From Nannochloris sp. 'desiccata' (Eukaryota; Chlorophyta; Trebouxiophyceae; Chlorellales; Chlorellaceae), in NCBI GenBank assembly GCA_019044685.2, contig JAGTXX020000009.1, positions 806,001-870,000 of the forward strand: DNA of 64,000 bases. The letters run 5' to 3'. The notes under the pieces were generated by a model. That model ran no database searches, had not been told where the DNA came from, and worked only from the letters and a program-made list of their open reading frames with translations. This document shows, piece after piece, positions 11,400 through 21,452 of this stretch (position 1 is the stretch's first letter; the number at the start of each line of letters is the position of its first letter). Made by a program: the position numbers and the translations under genes.

Positions 11400-12428
11400 T
11401 TAACTATCTTCATCTGTAGAAGCAAGCCCAGGGTGTTGATTCGTGCCCCCACCTCTCAATGCCGACGCCAATTGATGGGGAAGAGGTACCTTCCCCCCTC
11501 TCCTCAACAACACAACTGCTCCTTGTACACCTTGCACATCTCGGAACAGTTGATGAGAATCACACCGAGCTACCGCAACGGAATCTGCAGCACCGCTTTC
11601 TTCCAAGAGTTGACCGTACCGCTCAGCATCGTCTTCCGCCTCGAAGGTGACGATACCATCTACAAGTTCACTGCAACTAATTAAAGGCTTCTTCTTTTTA
11701 CCGTTACTATTAGCTTGGTTAGGACCCCGTAGTAATTTCGTCAGTTCATCTTCTACATCCGACAAAGGTAAGCGTGTCCGTAGAGTGTAAGTAAGGCCGG
11801 CTTCATTGCCAGGTTGTCGAGCAGCAAGGACATACACAGATCGTGGCACAGGCCAAGGACAGCCTTGCAAAATTTCGTAACTATTTTGAACTTCCTCCCA
11901 TTCTTTGTGTTGCGCGTCTCTATGTGCGTCGGAGTTTAAGTACCGCAGTAAGGCAAGAGGGGAGTCTGGAAAAGGCTCTGAAGGAGCACCTGTAGGAGCA
12001 ACGGGAAGTTGTTCCATAGGGTTCTGTTCAGAAGGTGGAGGGGAGAAATCAGGCTGTTGAGGGTTCACAGGGGTGACTATTGGACTAGTATTCGTTGATA
12101 AGCCACCTCGAGCAGCCTTGTAAGCGTTGTGTGTCTCCCACTCTTCAACAATGCCACAAGAATCTAAACTAGCGTTAACATTACAGCCATCCTCAGAAGG
12201 AACAGGGTACCTGATACGGCGTTCTCGCCCGTCTGGGTAGCGTAAGATACGTTCATATGTTTCTTTAAAATGGGGGCCACAGCTATTTGCGTAGCTGTAT
12301 GCAAAGGCCTTGACAGGTGGCAGGATTCTTCTCCCATTGCTGGCAGAAGTATACTGTTGCCGACCGCAGCTGAGAGAAACCCTTGAAGAGGTCCCTAAAA
12401 CCGCGGTTTTAGAAGAGATGCTGAGCAT
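11400..12428 (-). CDS. DUF3110 protein, probably plastid-targeted
   Basis: An intronless frame of 342 residues. The first about 45 residues are Ser/Arg-rich with almost no acid (MLSISSKTAVLGTSS...), as in a plastid transit peptide, and no ER signal precedes it. The region at about 200-300 has the DUF3110 pattern known from cyanobacteria and plastid-bearing eukaryotes: VYVLAAR near the start, then a VTFEAEDDAERY segment resembling the 'FEDEDDA.R.A..L' core, then a short acidic/helical end. Between transit peptide and domain is a Pro-rich linker, and the segment around residues 55-80 (ERILRYPDGRERRIRYP) is well ordered but unknown. The function of DUF3110 proteins is not established. Confidence 0.65.
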   Translation of the reverse strand: MLSISSKTAVLGTSSRVSLSCGRQQYTSASNGRRILPPVKAFAYSYANSCGPHFKETYERILRYPDGRERRIRYPVPSEDGCNVNASLDSCGIVEEWETHNAYKAARGGLSTNTSPIVTPVNPQQPDFSPPPSEQNPMEQLPVAPTGAPSEPFPDSPLALLRYLNSDAHRDAQHKEWEEVQNSYEILQGCPWPVPRSVYVLAARQPGNEAGLTYTLRTRLPLSDVEDELTKLLRGPNQANSNGKKKKPLISCSELVDGIVTFEAEDDAERYGQLLEESGAADSVAVARCDSHQLFRDVQGVQGAVVLLRRGGKVPLPHQLASALRGGGTNQHPGLASTDEDS

Positions 12429-12881
12429 CCTGCCCGTGTCGGGAGTCTTGAACAGTGTGGCACGAACGATTTTAAAGGACGACCTAACAATTTAACTTGT
12501 GCAGGTTTGACAACAACGATATGCGCCTGGTGCCAGATAGTGTAGTTGGCGTGCCCTCTTGGATATGGTGAAAAATTATAAGCTCACCTTGAAGGCGAGC
12601 TGCCACTTTATTTTGTAACTTCATTCCTCATGTCCACCTCTTGGTTGCTTTCGAGTGGCCTGTACAGTGCTGTCCAAGCGATGGTTACTCGAATTTACAT
12701 TTAAGAACTATTTTCAAACTTGATCACTCAGAGACGCTGCTCATTCGAAGGTAGATTACCAGCATTCAATTTGAAGACGATCAGATTTGTTTAAAGCCGT
12801 ATTTACGCGAAACCTTAAGAAATATAAATTATTCGCAGTCAAATCATCTCTCTTATTAACTGCTTATAAACACTGTCAGCC
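12429..12881. promoter_or_regulatory. Divergent intergenic region, DUF3110 gene / CHMP1
   Basis: 453 bases between two genes reading away from each other; both promoters are expected here. No repeat, RNA gene or recognisable motif was seen. Confidence 0.4.
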
Positions 12882-13737
12882 ATGTTTAATTCTAGCAACA
12901 AGCTTTTTGACCAGATTTTTGAATTGAAATTCACTAGCAAGCAGCTTAATAAACAGAGCCAAAAATGCGAATCAGAGGAGAAAGCTGAGAAGGGCAAAGC
13001 TAAGAAGGCAATGGAAAAGGGTAAGCGGGATGGGCTTAGTGGTTTGCAGTGTTTAAACCTTGAATCGACAATAATGGGCTATACACCATCGTCAGACGGG
13101 AGATCTCTTTTCACAAAGTAAGTCTATTTCTCTCATTAATTATACTACCATTATGAACAGGAAACATGGAAGGTGCTAAAATATACGCTCAGAATGCAAT
13201 CCGCAAGAAGAGCGAAGCATTAAACTACCTGCAACTGGCATCCCGCCTTGACGCTGTTGTTTCTCGTTTAGATCAACAAGCGAAGATGGCCAGCGTCAGT
13301 AAAAGCATGGCTGGAATCGTCAAAACCCTTAATGTAGCTCTTAAAAACGCACCTTTAGATAAAATGGTCAATGTAAGTCTTACTTAATTTCTATTTTAAA
13401 GTCTCTTTTGGAGAACCACCGCCTTTGCCTCCATCTGCCGTCCTTTATATCAACGAACTAAATTTCAATCCATTTTCTGTAGACTATGAACCAATTCGAG
13501 AAACAATTTGAAGATTTGGATGTGAATACTGCTGTTATGGACGATGCAATGAATAAACAAGCTGCGTTATCAACACCACCTGATCAAGTGAATGAGCTGT
13601 TGCTGAAAATTGCCGATGAAAATAATTTGGAAGTTCAGTTGCCGCAAGCTGGTAATAATAAAGTGCCTGCACCTATAGCACAGGAAGGAGATAAAGATAG
13701 CTTGACGGCGAGATTGGATGCACTGAAGGGGGTATAG
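12882..13737 (+). CDS. CHMP1: ESCRT-III subunit CHMP1/Did2
   Basis: Three exons, 12882-13020, 13161-13372 and 13483-13737, join in phase (1, then 0) to give 201 residues (human CHMP1A/B about 196-199). The product starts [17 protein letters not shown], continues through the conserved [19 protein letters not shown] helix and the [12 protein letters not shown] segment, and ends with the MIM1-like helix [11 protein letters not shown]. The N-terminal core is basic and the C-terminal half acidic, as usual. CHMP1 assembles on endosomal membranes late in ESCRT-III action, recruits Vps4 and binds LIP5/VTA1. A LIP5 gene lies about 5.5 kb downstream on the opposite strand. Confidence 0.95.
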
Positions 13738-14273
13738 GGAAGATTAGGGACAAGAATAGGGTAGAAATCAAGTTTAGTTGCCTTTGTGGCGCTCACGGAG
13801 CATATATATACCAAACTGTGATTGTTCTGTCCTCTTCCTTGCTTTATTACCTGGCAAATACCGGTTGTGACAATCCTACAGCACTGTATGTAAATTATCT
13901 TCAAGAAGAGAGAAAATTGAATGAGAGGTACGCCAGTTAGTATTCTGGTACGCTTGCCTTTGGAAAGGAATAAGAGATGACAAACCCAGGAGAAATTAGA
14001 CAGACAAATAATTATTCCTATACTAATACTGAGAATTGTGACGAGTCAAAGGCCGAGAAAGCTTGTATCCTGTTGTTAGTGATCACCAAAACCTTTTTGA
14101 ATTTGGATAGTTTATGGAGTTTGAGGGCATTTCTGCACCACCAGCGAATATTAACGTGGCCATGGCTTATCCTAAAAAGCGAGTTTGGATTGATTGTTTC
14201 TCAAGCCTGACGCCTGTGCTGTCGCTCCTCATATTAATTGTGATCTTACTTTTTTGAATATTTGCACTTGCAG
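13738..14273. other. Gap holding the unlocated first exon of the GOS28-type SNARE gene
   Basis: The acceptor at 14271-14273 opens the first clear coding exon of the SNARE gene with a phase that needs two bases from an upstream exon. Candidate starts such as the ATG at about 14117 and the one at 14162 do not reach a good donor in the needed phase. The leader exon is therefore unresolved. Nothing else is recognised here. Confidence 0.4.
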
Positions 14274-15077
14274 CCCGACACCCCCAACTCGGCCTGAATC
14301 AGAAGCCACTAGTAAAGCCTGGGAAGAACTTAGGCGAGAGGTAAGACAGCCGACTTCACATGTTCGAATTTACATACTTGCTGTGTAATCTTTCAAATTG
14401 CTTTGTAACCTTCACTATTTTTATCCCTGCAGGCTCGCAAATTAGAGGGAGAATTAGACGTCAAAATAGCAGCCTACGGCAAGCTTTCTTCAAGCTATGA
14501 ATATGGCTACACAAAAGGCGAAAGCGGATTATCAACCGACCAATTGCTGCAAACCAAATCGGTTGAAATCAATACTGCATTAGCTCGTCTTTCCGACGTC
14601 AATTCCTCAATGAGCCACGCCATAACCGGTGGGGCAGATTCTAGAGCGCACACACTAGCACGGCATCGTGATATCCTTCACGATTTCACCCAGGAATATC
14701 GTAGACTGTCCAGTATTGTCGGAGCTGCACGAGAGAGAGCCGACTTACTTGGTGGTATTTCTGGTACCTCTTCTGCCCCTTTAATGGGCGGAGGCAATAC
14801 CGGATTACTTTTACGGGAACGAGGTTTATTAGATAGATCACATGCGGCAGTAGATCAGGTTATAGGCCAGGCACAAGGTGTCGCAGCGAGTCTGACGGGC
14901 CAGCGCCAACTGTTTGATGCTATCGATTCCAAGGTTGCATCAATCGGTGCTCGATTTCCTGTGGTAAATTCGTTGTTGAATGCGATTAGACGGCGAAAGA
15001 ATAGAGATAATGTGATTTTAGCAGGGGTTATGGGGGTGTGTATGCTGCTTATACTGCTTTACTGGGTAAATAAGTAG
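14274..15077 (+). CDS. GOSR1: Golgi SNARE GOS28 (GOSR1/Gos1 family), first exon not located
   Basis: Exons 14274-14340 and 14433-15077 join in phase 0. The product begins in a Pro-rich leader, then KAWEELRREARKLEGELDVK, which matches the start of GOSR1 ('WEDLRKQARQLENELD'). A helical bundle region and the SNARE motif at the C-terminal half (LLLRERGLLDRSHAAVDQVIGQAQGVAASL) follow, ending in the tail anchor VILAGVMGVCMLLILLYWVNK. It is a Qb-SNARE of the Golgi, acting in ER-Golgi and intra-Golgi fusion. The RRRKNRDN stretch just before the anchor is typical. About 15-20 N-terminal residues are missing because the upstream exon is unclear. Confidence 0.87.
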
Positions 15078-15311
15078 AAATAAGAATAGAATATCAAAAT
15101 CTTTACTAAACTACCGCAGGGCCGTGGTGGTGAAGAGGTGGGCTTGGATAGTTACTACTAAAAATTAAAATGTGTAACAAAAACAACATGTAAATTGAGC
15201 AATAAGAAGTACTAAAGTAAATGAACAGAGAAATCAAGTGCCAAATATAAGCATACATGGGAAGTCTTGACAATACTCAAGGTTTTTTTTTTCTGACGAC
15301 AAATTTTAACA

Positions 15312-15865
15312 CTAGAAATGGCGTTGAGCAGTGGGCACCTGGAACTCAAACTTATCCGTCATACTCCATGCCTTGGGGATGAGTTTGCATCTGTAGGTAT
15401 AATCAGCAGCGTATTGATAGATAGTCTGATCGCCTTTTTCACGGAAGCAGCACTTTTTAATCTTCTTTTTGCCCGACATGCAGACGTCTGCTGATCCCAG
15501 CCATTCCACGTACTGTTCAAATCTGCCTTGGCTGAGATCAGCAATGTCGGTACCGGGCTTGGCACATCCTCCTACACTCAAAGAAAGCCAAATGCCTTCT
15601 GTTTTATTACAAACTGATCCAGCTCCTAAAAGATGTGCCTTGGAGACGTTTGCTGTAGGAAAAATGAGAGAGTTGAAACTTTGCGAGGGAATTGTTTCTA
15701 AACATGGGGGCGATCTATATGACCTTTAATACAGATATAATAGACAGATTGAGTGGTATTTGACGCATTTAACTTACATTGGGCAGCAGATGGGGTGATA
15801 GATCCACACAAGATTGCTGAAAAAAGAGCAAATGAGGCAAGGAAGAACGCTGCTTTGGTATCCAT
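15312..15865 (-). CDS. Small secreted cysteine-containing protein, unknown
   Basis: Exons 15778-15865 and 15312-15652 join in phase 1 for a 142-residue product. The first exon encodes a clear signal peptide (MDTKAAFFLASFALFSAIL, then an AAQ cleavage-like site). The mature part, about 110 residues, has six cysteines: one in GSVCNK, one in GGCAKP, one in ADVCMS, a CC pair in the KKIKKCCF block, and one in YRCKL. It carries no membrane segment or GPI-like tail. It is not a family I recognise. Secretion and disulfide bonding are inferred. The neighbour genes give no hint of its role. Confidence 0.6.
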
Positions 15866-16067
15866 CTTGAGATGCATGTATCAGGAAATCAAGGGATCAC
15901 GCTGATACTTTTAATCTGATGCAAAACCCGGCTGCCCTTTGTATTGTACTCTTGAGATCTCTTTTGATATTCTAATTTTTGGGCCCTCCTTCAGCCCTGT
16001 CCAACCTGCTCTGTGTTACTGCATATTCTTCTATCATCTTACATCATACTACCCGAGACTCTCTCTA

Positions 16068-17548
16068 TCACGTACAATCTGCATCTATTCCACTAGGGCA
16101 CGTATCAGGCTTCCAATCTTGATATCCTCTCTCCCATAATCTCCCGCCGTTCTGCAATTTTTTAAACCGCCGTAAGCTCCATTGTTCAGACACCTGATTC
16201 GGATCAGTAAGGCTTGACGTCCTCTTTAGTCCCTCGCTATTTACACCGCATCGTCGTAAATATGCTGCTATAGCTGAAGCGACAAATCCAATCGTAGCTC
16301 CTTCTTCAGATTGTAATGCCGAGCCGCTTCGAAGGTCGGCTGGAGCGACAAGCCAGTATTGTAGATAAGCTGGCTCTCCTCTAGCCCATACCATGTGATT
16401 CTGCATTTAAAAAGGTAGAAAAAGAACCTTTTAGGAATATACTATTAAGGCAAAGTACTAATCAATGGAAGAAATTGGAGGAAAAACACATAGACAAGAA
16501 AACTTGAAAAACTCTGTCTACAATATTAAAAAGTGGGATTAAACATACGCGTTCTTCATTTTTAGAAGCCCCAAAGAAAATTATCCCATGAGAGGCTATA
16601 AATCCTGCAGAAACATGAATCTCACCTCGTATTCGTCAGAAGATAATCCGAATTGATAAATGCCAGCAGCTTCGAGAAAGCCTGACGGAGCGACATTATG
16701 GTATGTATTAGTTACGTCTGTTGCAATAAATACACGAGAAATAATTAAATTTATTGAGTTTATTTCTCACCTTTTCTTTCGAAATATTTCAGCAACGCTC
16801 TGACACCTCTCCTTATCGAATCAAGCTCAGGGCTTGCACTAAGAAGATCTGCTGTCGTTGCAGAGAACGCTCTAAATGGAGAAATACCCACTGCTTCTGC
16901 TTCGCCTACGTCTACTTCACTTAATATATGCTGTAAAACAGAGTCGCCGACTGCTATTCGAAGTTGATCGATACATGTAGTATCAGTAACACCGCCTGAG
17001 GCACCTGGGGCACCGCCGCCACAAGATCTAATTAAAGCTTTACCTCTCACATAAGCCTGAAAGTCAAAATAATCCCTATCCTTTAATGCTGAAGGCCCAG
17101 TCTTAGTACCGCAGTGACCACAAGTGCCAGCTTCTCTGTAGAAAGGGAGTTCCTTTGTTGTTAAGGCGTCGGCATATTTCTGGACGGACAGGGCGTCTGG
17201 GCCTGCAGCACGCAGGAGAGCGTCCAACATAGCATCTGCAAACTCAGCGTCTAGTTGTTTTATTTTTATTGATTTAGCAGCTGCGTTGGAGCCTTTAGAA
17301 GAAGAGGGGAGGACGCCACCGAGGGTATTGGTTAACGCTTCTCCGCCCCGTCGACGATAAAATTCAGCTTCTTGTTTCCACATTTTTGCTTCATTTCCAA
17401 CTGCATCAACAATTGGAATGGCTCCGAAAAATGCAAAAGAGTAGCGGCGTGTATATGTAGGCTCTTTCGGGCGAGGTTTTGCCATTTCTGGCCGTTGATC
17501 AGAAGCATAGATTCTGCTCGCATGCAGCCTATGAACCATGTTGAACAC
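16068..17548 (-). CDS. Conserved-looking protein of about 400 residues, unknown function
   Basis: Exons 16771-17548, 16626-16717 and 16068-16400 join in phase (1, then 0) and give 400 residues; starting at the second Met cluster (near 17488) is also possible. The N-terminal region is basic, then MAKPRPKEPTYTRRYSFAFF and a short hydrophobic stretch, which could be an organelle leader. A CGHCGTKTGP segment at about residues 145-155 has a CxxC pair and might bind a metal. The C-terminal exon reads NHMVWARGEPAYLQYWLVAP. An alternative mid exon (about 16550-16606) has splice signals but no consistent phase, so I left it out. I do not recognise the family. Confidence 0.5.
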
Positions 17549-17732
17549 TGCCTGATGTCTTTGTATAGCAAGCTTAGGTTGTAATTAAATATTTTATTAA
17601 TATATTTGTGGATCAATTGTGGTTAATTTCAAACGGAAATATAAACGTGCCTCTTCAGCTTAGATTCCTGATGTCGGACAACATTTTAATGTTTATTGGG
17701 ACAACGTTTTATATTAAAATGGTATTTTAAAC

Positions 17733-18945
17733 ATGCCAGGAAGCGCCACTGGATCAATGCGTAGAGGATGGAAGTCAGCACTCTTGGGAATGGGAGCTAT
17801 TGCCTCTGTTCCAACAGCGATTTTGATAGCAGACGACTATATAGATCGCACAAATGGTTCCCAATTACGGCGGCACCAGCGCGCGAAAATTGAGCTTTGG
17901 AAAGAAGACGCAGAAGGCTTCATTATCACGACGGTTGATCGGATATCAAATAGTGTTGGCAGAATACGCTCTCCGAGAAAAGAGACGCCCTCAAGTAAGT
18001 GCAATCCATTGCACTGATATATACATTTGTTAAGACTAGAAAAATAGCCATGTTTGCTTATCTTCACTAATGTTTTTTTTTTTTTTTTCCCACCGCCCAG
18101 CCACAGCTACCACCGCCCCTGAAAATCACGCAGCTCTACCCTTCCCAATTCCTCTAGAAGAAGCCTTAGAAGACCGTCTTAGCTTCAAAAAACTGGGTTT
18201 AGACCCACCCACCGCTCTACTAGCTCAAGAATTCTCTCCCCAGGTGCTAGAAATTAGAAAACGAGCAGAATCACTAAGTGGTGGCCCTCTCCCTCTGCCC
18301 CGCTTTACCGATTCTGAACTGATGCGGTACGCTATCCACCACGGATTTCTACGCGCTCACGGTGACGCAGCACGTCAACGTGCTCTTCACCATGCTGCAC
18401 TCGCCGCTGCAGAGACAGCGCGATGGATTATTAATTATCCCTTTGCTTCAGAAAATCAATTGCAGCGGTTTTCACATCTTATTTGGTGGACGCAATCACC
18501 TACAACCTCTCGCCCTGTTTTAAATGTAGACATAGGGCGTGCTGTGCATGAATGCCGTGGTTCGGAAGCCGTTGCCTTTGCGAATGCAGTGGTGACTCAT
18601 GTGGAGCGGGCTGTACATACTCGATTAGAGGACGCACCAAAGGGGCACGATAGGGTCGATGTTGTGGTTTATGCTGCAGGGACATCTGCATTTTCAGCGT
18701 CCAGAGCAGCTCGTGTCCTGCGTTCTGTGGTCACGACGCTCAGTCATCATTATCCTGGGAGGTTGCATGAGCTGACGTTGTTAGATTTGCCACGTGTGCT
18801 GCTGTGGTTGGTGACTGGGGCTAAAAAACTGGTGCATAAAGAAACCGCGAAAAAAGTTGTACTAGTTTCTTCAATAGATTGGAAGAAAGAAGACCTTGGT
18901 GACGGTGACGATGATGATGATAGTGATGTTGGTATTGATGATTAA
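17733..18945 (+). CDS. CRAL-TRIO/Sec14-like protein with N-terminal membrane segment
   Basis: Exons 17733-17994 and 18101-18945 (after a long T tract and CCCAG acceptor) join in phase 1 to give 368 residues. Residues about 17-36 form a membrane segment (LLGMGAIASVPTAILIA). The C-terminal half has the fold pattern of a CRAL-TRIO domain: a helical CRAL-TRIO-N-like part, then RPVLNVDIGRAVHE, VDVVVYAAGTSAFSASRA, and the HHYPGRLHELTLLDLPRVLLWLV block equivalent to 'YPERL...IINAP..F...W'. The protein ends in an acidic Asp run. Sec14-like proteins move or sense lipids such as phosphoinositides or tocopherol; the ligand here is unknown. A second gene of this class is at 59503-60618. Confidence 0.65.
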
Positions 18946-19208
18946 GGCTAGTGTTTTAAAATGAATATATAAATACATTTATTGAATAGTTAAGATAAAT
19001 AAATGAGCGAATGAATTTTTTGAATGATGCAGTACTCTTTTTCATTACTAATTTTGTACTAATTTTACCTTCGTATACTTCTACCGCTGCTCCCATCATT
19101 GGAGCTGTCTACTTCTGTTTAGAAATCCGTTTAATTTACATGCAATATGAATCGTTACAAGTACTCGGTCAATCTACACGCTATTATAATTAGATACATA
19201 TATATTCA

Positions 19209-21020
19209 TTATTTCTTTTTCATCGAGGATGACGATTTTGCGCCGGGACGTGTCAACAAGTGGAGAGCGTCTTGTAACATTCTCACAGCAGTGGGTACAT
19301 CCTCGAATGCCATTGCACTGCCAGCACTTTTAGTTACCTTTTGAGCTTCCATAAGAGCTGCTAAGGGGGGCTGATAATTGGGGTCGATGGGCAAAGCATA
19401 CGAAGCAGGCCCAGCAGCAGCAGCAGCAGATGGTGCTGCTGCGACGGGAGCGGGTGGTGCTGATGGGGGTGGGGGTGGAGGTACAGGCATTACTGGGGCA
19501 GAAGCAATAAACACAGCAGGAGGCGGAGGGGGTGGTATAGGGGCGGAAACGACAGGTGGAGCAGGTGGCGCTACAAAAGCTGCTGCTGGTGGTAGAGGTG
19601 CAATAGTTTCAGCATTTCTAGCTTCTTCTTCCTCAGCCATCGCATGCTCAACTATGTTTGCAGCCTCCACAGACGAACTGGTCGATTTCGCACCGCTTAC
19701 ATCTTCATCTTTGTCTTCTGTATCAGATTCATTCCCCTCTTCAATACTCGACACATCTTCATGAAATGGAGCATTTTTGCCTTCTACAGCCTCGGCCTCT
19801 GCTGCCGCTAATGCCGCTGCGACAGCTTTCAGCGCCGCGAACTCTGCCACGGGATCCACACGTATATTTGATTCTTCAGGTACTGTCGCATTACTGACAT
19901 CTTCTGCACCAAGAACGGCAGTAGGAGCAGGAGCAGGAGCAGGAGGAGGAGGGTTTACTAGCAGTAATCGTTCATCTTCTGCTTCGACTAGTCCCCGTCC
20001 AGGTCGCTTAATTAAGTAGGTCGGTGGCCATCGTGAGCCATAAATCTCTTCGACCTCAACTTCTTCAGGCCCCTGTCCATCTTCAGGGTAGAACACTATT
20101 TTATCCCCAGTTTCTAAGCATGGGGCAAGCAGTTCGCCAGGTACAGTGAGCTCTTGTCTTCTTTTCATCAAATAGATTCGATAGGCAGGGTTGCCATCAG
20201 GGCCGGTGATTGCGTTTTGTACGACAGCATCTTCTTTGATGCAGTTGACAGTCCCATCAGGGCAAAATTTGACTTGCTGGCCGATAGTAAATTTGCGGGG
20301 AGGAGGGATAGCAGGAACAGCGCCAGGTGGGAGAGCTGAAGGTGCTGGTGGCGGTGGTGGCGGCATTGGTGCTGCAGGGCTAGGAGGAGGGATATTTGCT
20401 GTAGCTGGAGGCTGTTGAGGTGCTGCTCCAGGGATATCAGGCAAATTATTTAACTCTGCCATCAAAGCAGCAGTCTCATCATCAGCCAGAGCCATCTCTT
20501 TATCTCCAAAAGAACTCGTTTGTGGCAATGCCGCCGGCGGTGCTTGCCCTGCCTTGTGAGCCTTTGCGAGATCGATACACCGCGTTGCTGCATAGTTTTT
20601 CGCCTTGAGGCAATCTTCAGGAAGATCTCCAAATTGCGTCGCAACTTGAAAGAATTTTACTGCTTTCTTAAATGTTAAAGCAGCAGTGGGAACATGTTGC
20701 GGCAGATCAGGGCGGTCCATTTTCATTGCTCTGACAAAAATTGATTTTGCAAAGCCTATGCATTCGGCTGCGTCTGCTTGTTGATTCTCTTTGGTAATTC
20801 CAACCTCAGATTTGAGTTTTTCCAACTCCTGGAACTCGGCTAGAATAAAATCTTTGATCGCTGGGTCCATGTCTTTCTGGCCGAGCTTGAGGGCTTCATC
20901 AACGCCATAAAGCCGGCAATAATAAGCTATCTTCGGCATGATCTTTTTTATTTCGTTGGCTAGCTCCATGTTTGATATGATGAGGTTTTTTTGCTTGGTT
21001 TTGAGTGTTTCAGCGTTCAT
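19209..21020 (-). CDS. VTA1: LIP5/VTA1, ESCRT-III/Vps4 regulator, with inserted SH3-like repeats
   Basis: An intronless frame of 603 residues. The N-terminal about 150 residues are the tandem-MIT region, with IAYYCRLYGVDEALKL, a SIFVRAMKMD block and the FKKAVKFFQVATQFGDLP segment. The C-terminal end has the Vta1 dimerisation region (SAMAFEDVPTAVRMLQDALHLL), which in the family activates Vps4. Typical LIP5 is about 300-330 residues, so this copy is nearly twice as long. The extra middle carries two tandem related segments at about 244-299 and 302-355, each with a G-x-x-V-x-F-x-P-x-D-G start and a Y-x-I end, in a Tudor/SH3-like pattern. Ala/Pro-rich linkers surround them. Binds CHMP1 and CHMP5 in the family. 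Confidence 0.88.
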   Translation of the reverse strand: MNAETLKTKQKNLIISNMELANEIKKIMPKIAYYCRLYGVDEALKLGQKDMDPAIKDFILAEFQELEKLKSEVGITKENQQADAAECIGFAKSIFVRAMKMDRPDLPQHVPTAALTFKKAVKFFQVATQFGDLPEDCLKAKNYAATRCIDLAKAHKAGQAPPAALPQTSSFGDKEMALADDETAALMAELNNLPDIPGAAPQQPPATANIPPPSPAAPMPPPPPPAPSALPPGAVPAIPPPRKFTIGQQVKFCPDGTVNCIKEDAVVQNAITGPDGNPAYRIYLMKRRQELTVPGELLAPCLETGDKIVFYPEDGQGPEEVEVEEIYGSRWPPTYLIKRPGRGLVEAEDERLLLVNPPPPAPAPAPTAVLGAEDVSNATVPEESNIRVDPVAEFAALKAVAAALAAAEAEAVEGKNAPFHEDVSSIEEGNESDTEDKDEDVSGAKSTSSSVEAANIVEHAMAEEEEARNAETIAPLPPAAAFVAPPAPPVVSAPIPPPPPPAVFIASAPVMPVPPPPPPSAPPAPVAAAPSAAAAAGPASYALPIDPNYQPPLAALMEAQKVTKSAGSAMAFEDVPTAVRMLQDALHLLTRPGAKSSSSMKKK

Positions 21021-21452
21021 TTTAATTTATTTTGCAGATCACTTCACATTAATTATAGCCAAACGAGCAGATAAAAAGCTCCGCTAGACCTTATAGATAG
21101 GTTAGAATTTCTAAAATTAATCAAGGGTGTTGTAACTCGTGTAACGGTGCTATTTAAGGGTGCAACACGGCCTTGAAGGTCGGAGGCTTCCGAAAGCCTT
21201 CCATTTTTTGGCAATGCTGGATCATAAGTAGGGATGATAGCATTAAATTCGTATGTATTAATAATTTTAAAATTCGATACATCAGCGGAAAAGTGCCCAT
21301 TGCGCTGATCACTCGTTTCATCTTCACAAATTTCATTTCGAACATCTTTTTCATCACTCTGTATTTTCTCAAAGCCATTGCACGTGCCGATTATCTTTGC
21401 ATCTAGCGATCAACATTGTCTGCACGTTGAAGAGTGCTGCCTAGGCTGAACA
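21021..21452. promoter_or_regulatory. Divergent intergenic region, LIP5 / Lon
   Basis: 432 bases between divergent genes. A perfect-looking inverted pair, GGAGGCTTCCGAAAGCCTTCC around 21181-21202, could form a hairpin or bind a dimeric factor. Nothing else was recognised. Confidence 0.4.

Noticed and set aside
16550..16606. Extra exon in the unknown gene at 16068-17548
   Set aside because: It has an acceptor and a donor but its phase fits neither neighbour exon.
19378..20418. Long Gly/Ala-rich open frames on the plus strand across LIP5
   Set aside because: They mirror the Ala/Pro-rich linkers of LIP5 on the other strand and have no domain of their own.
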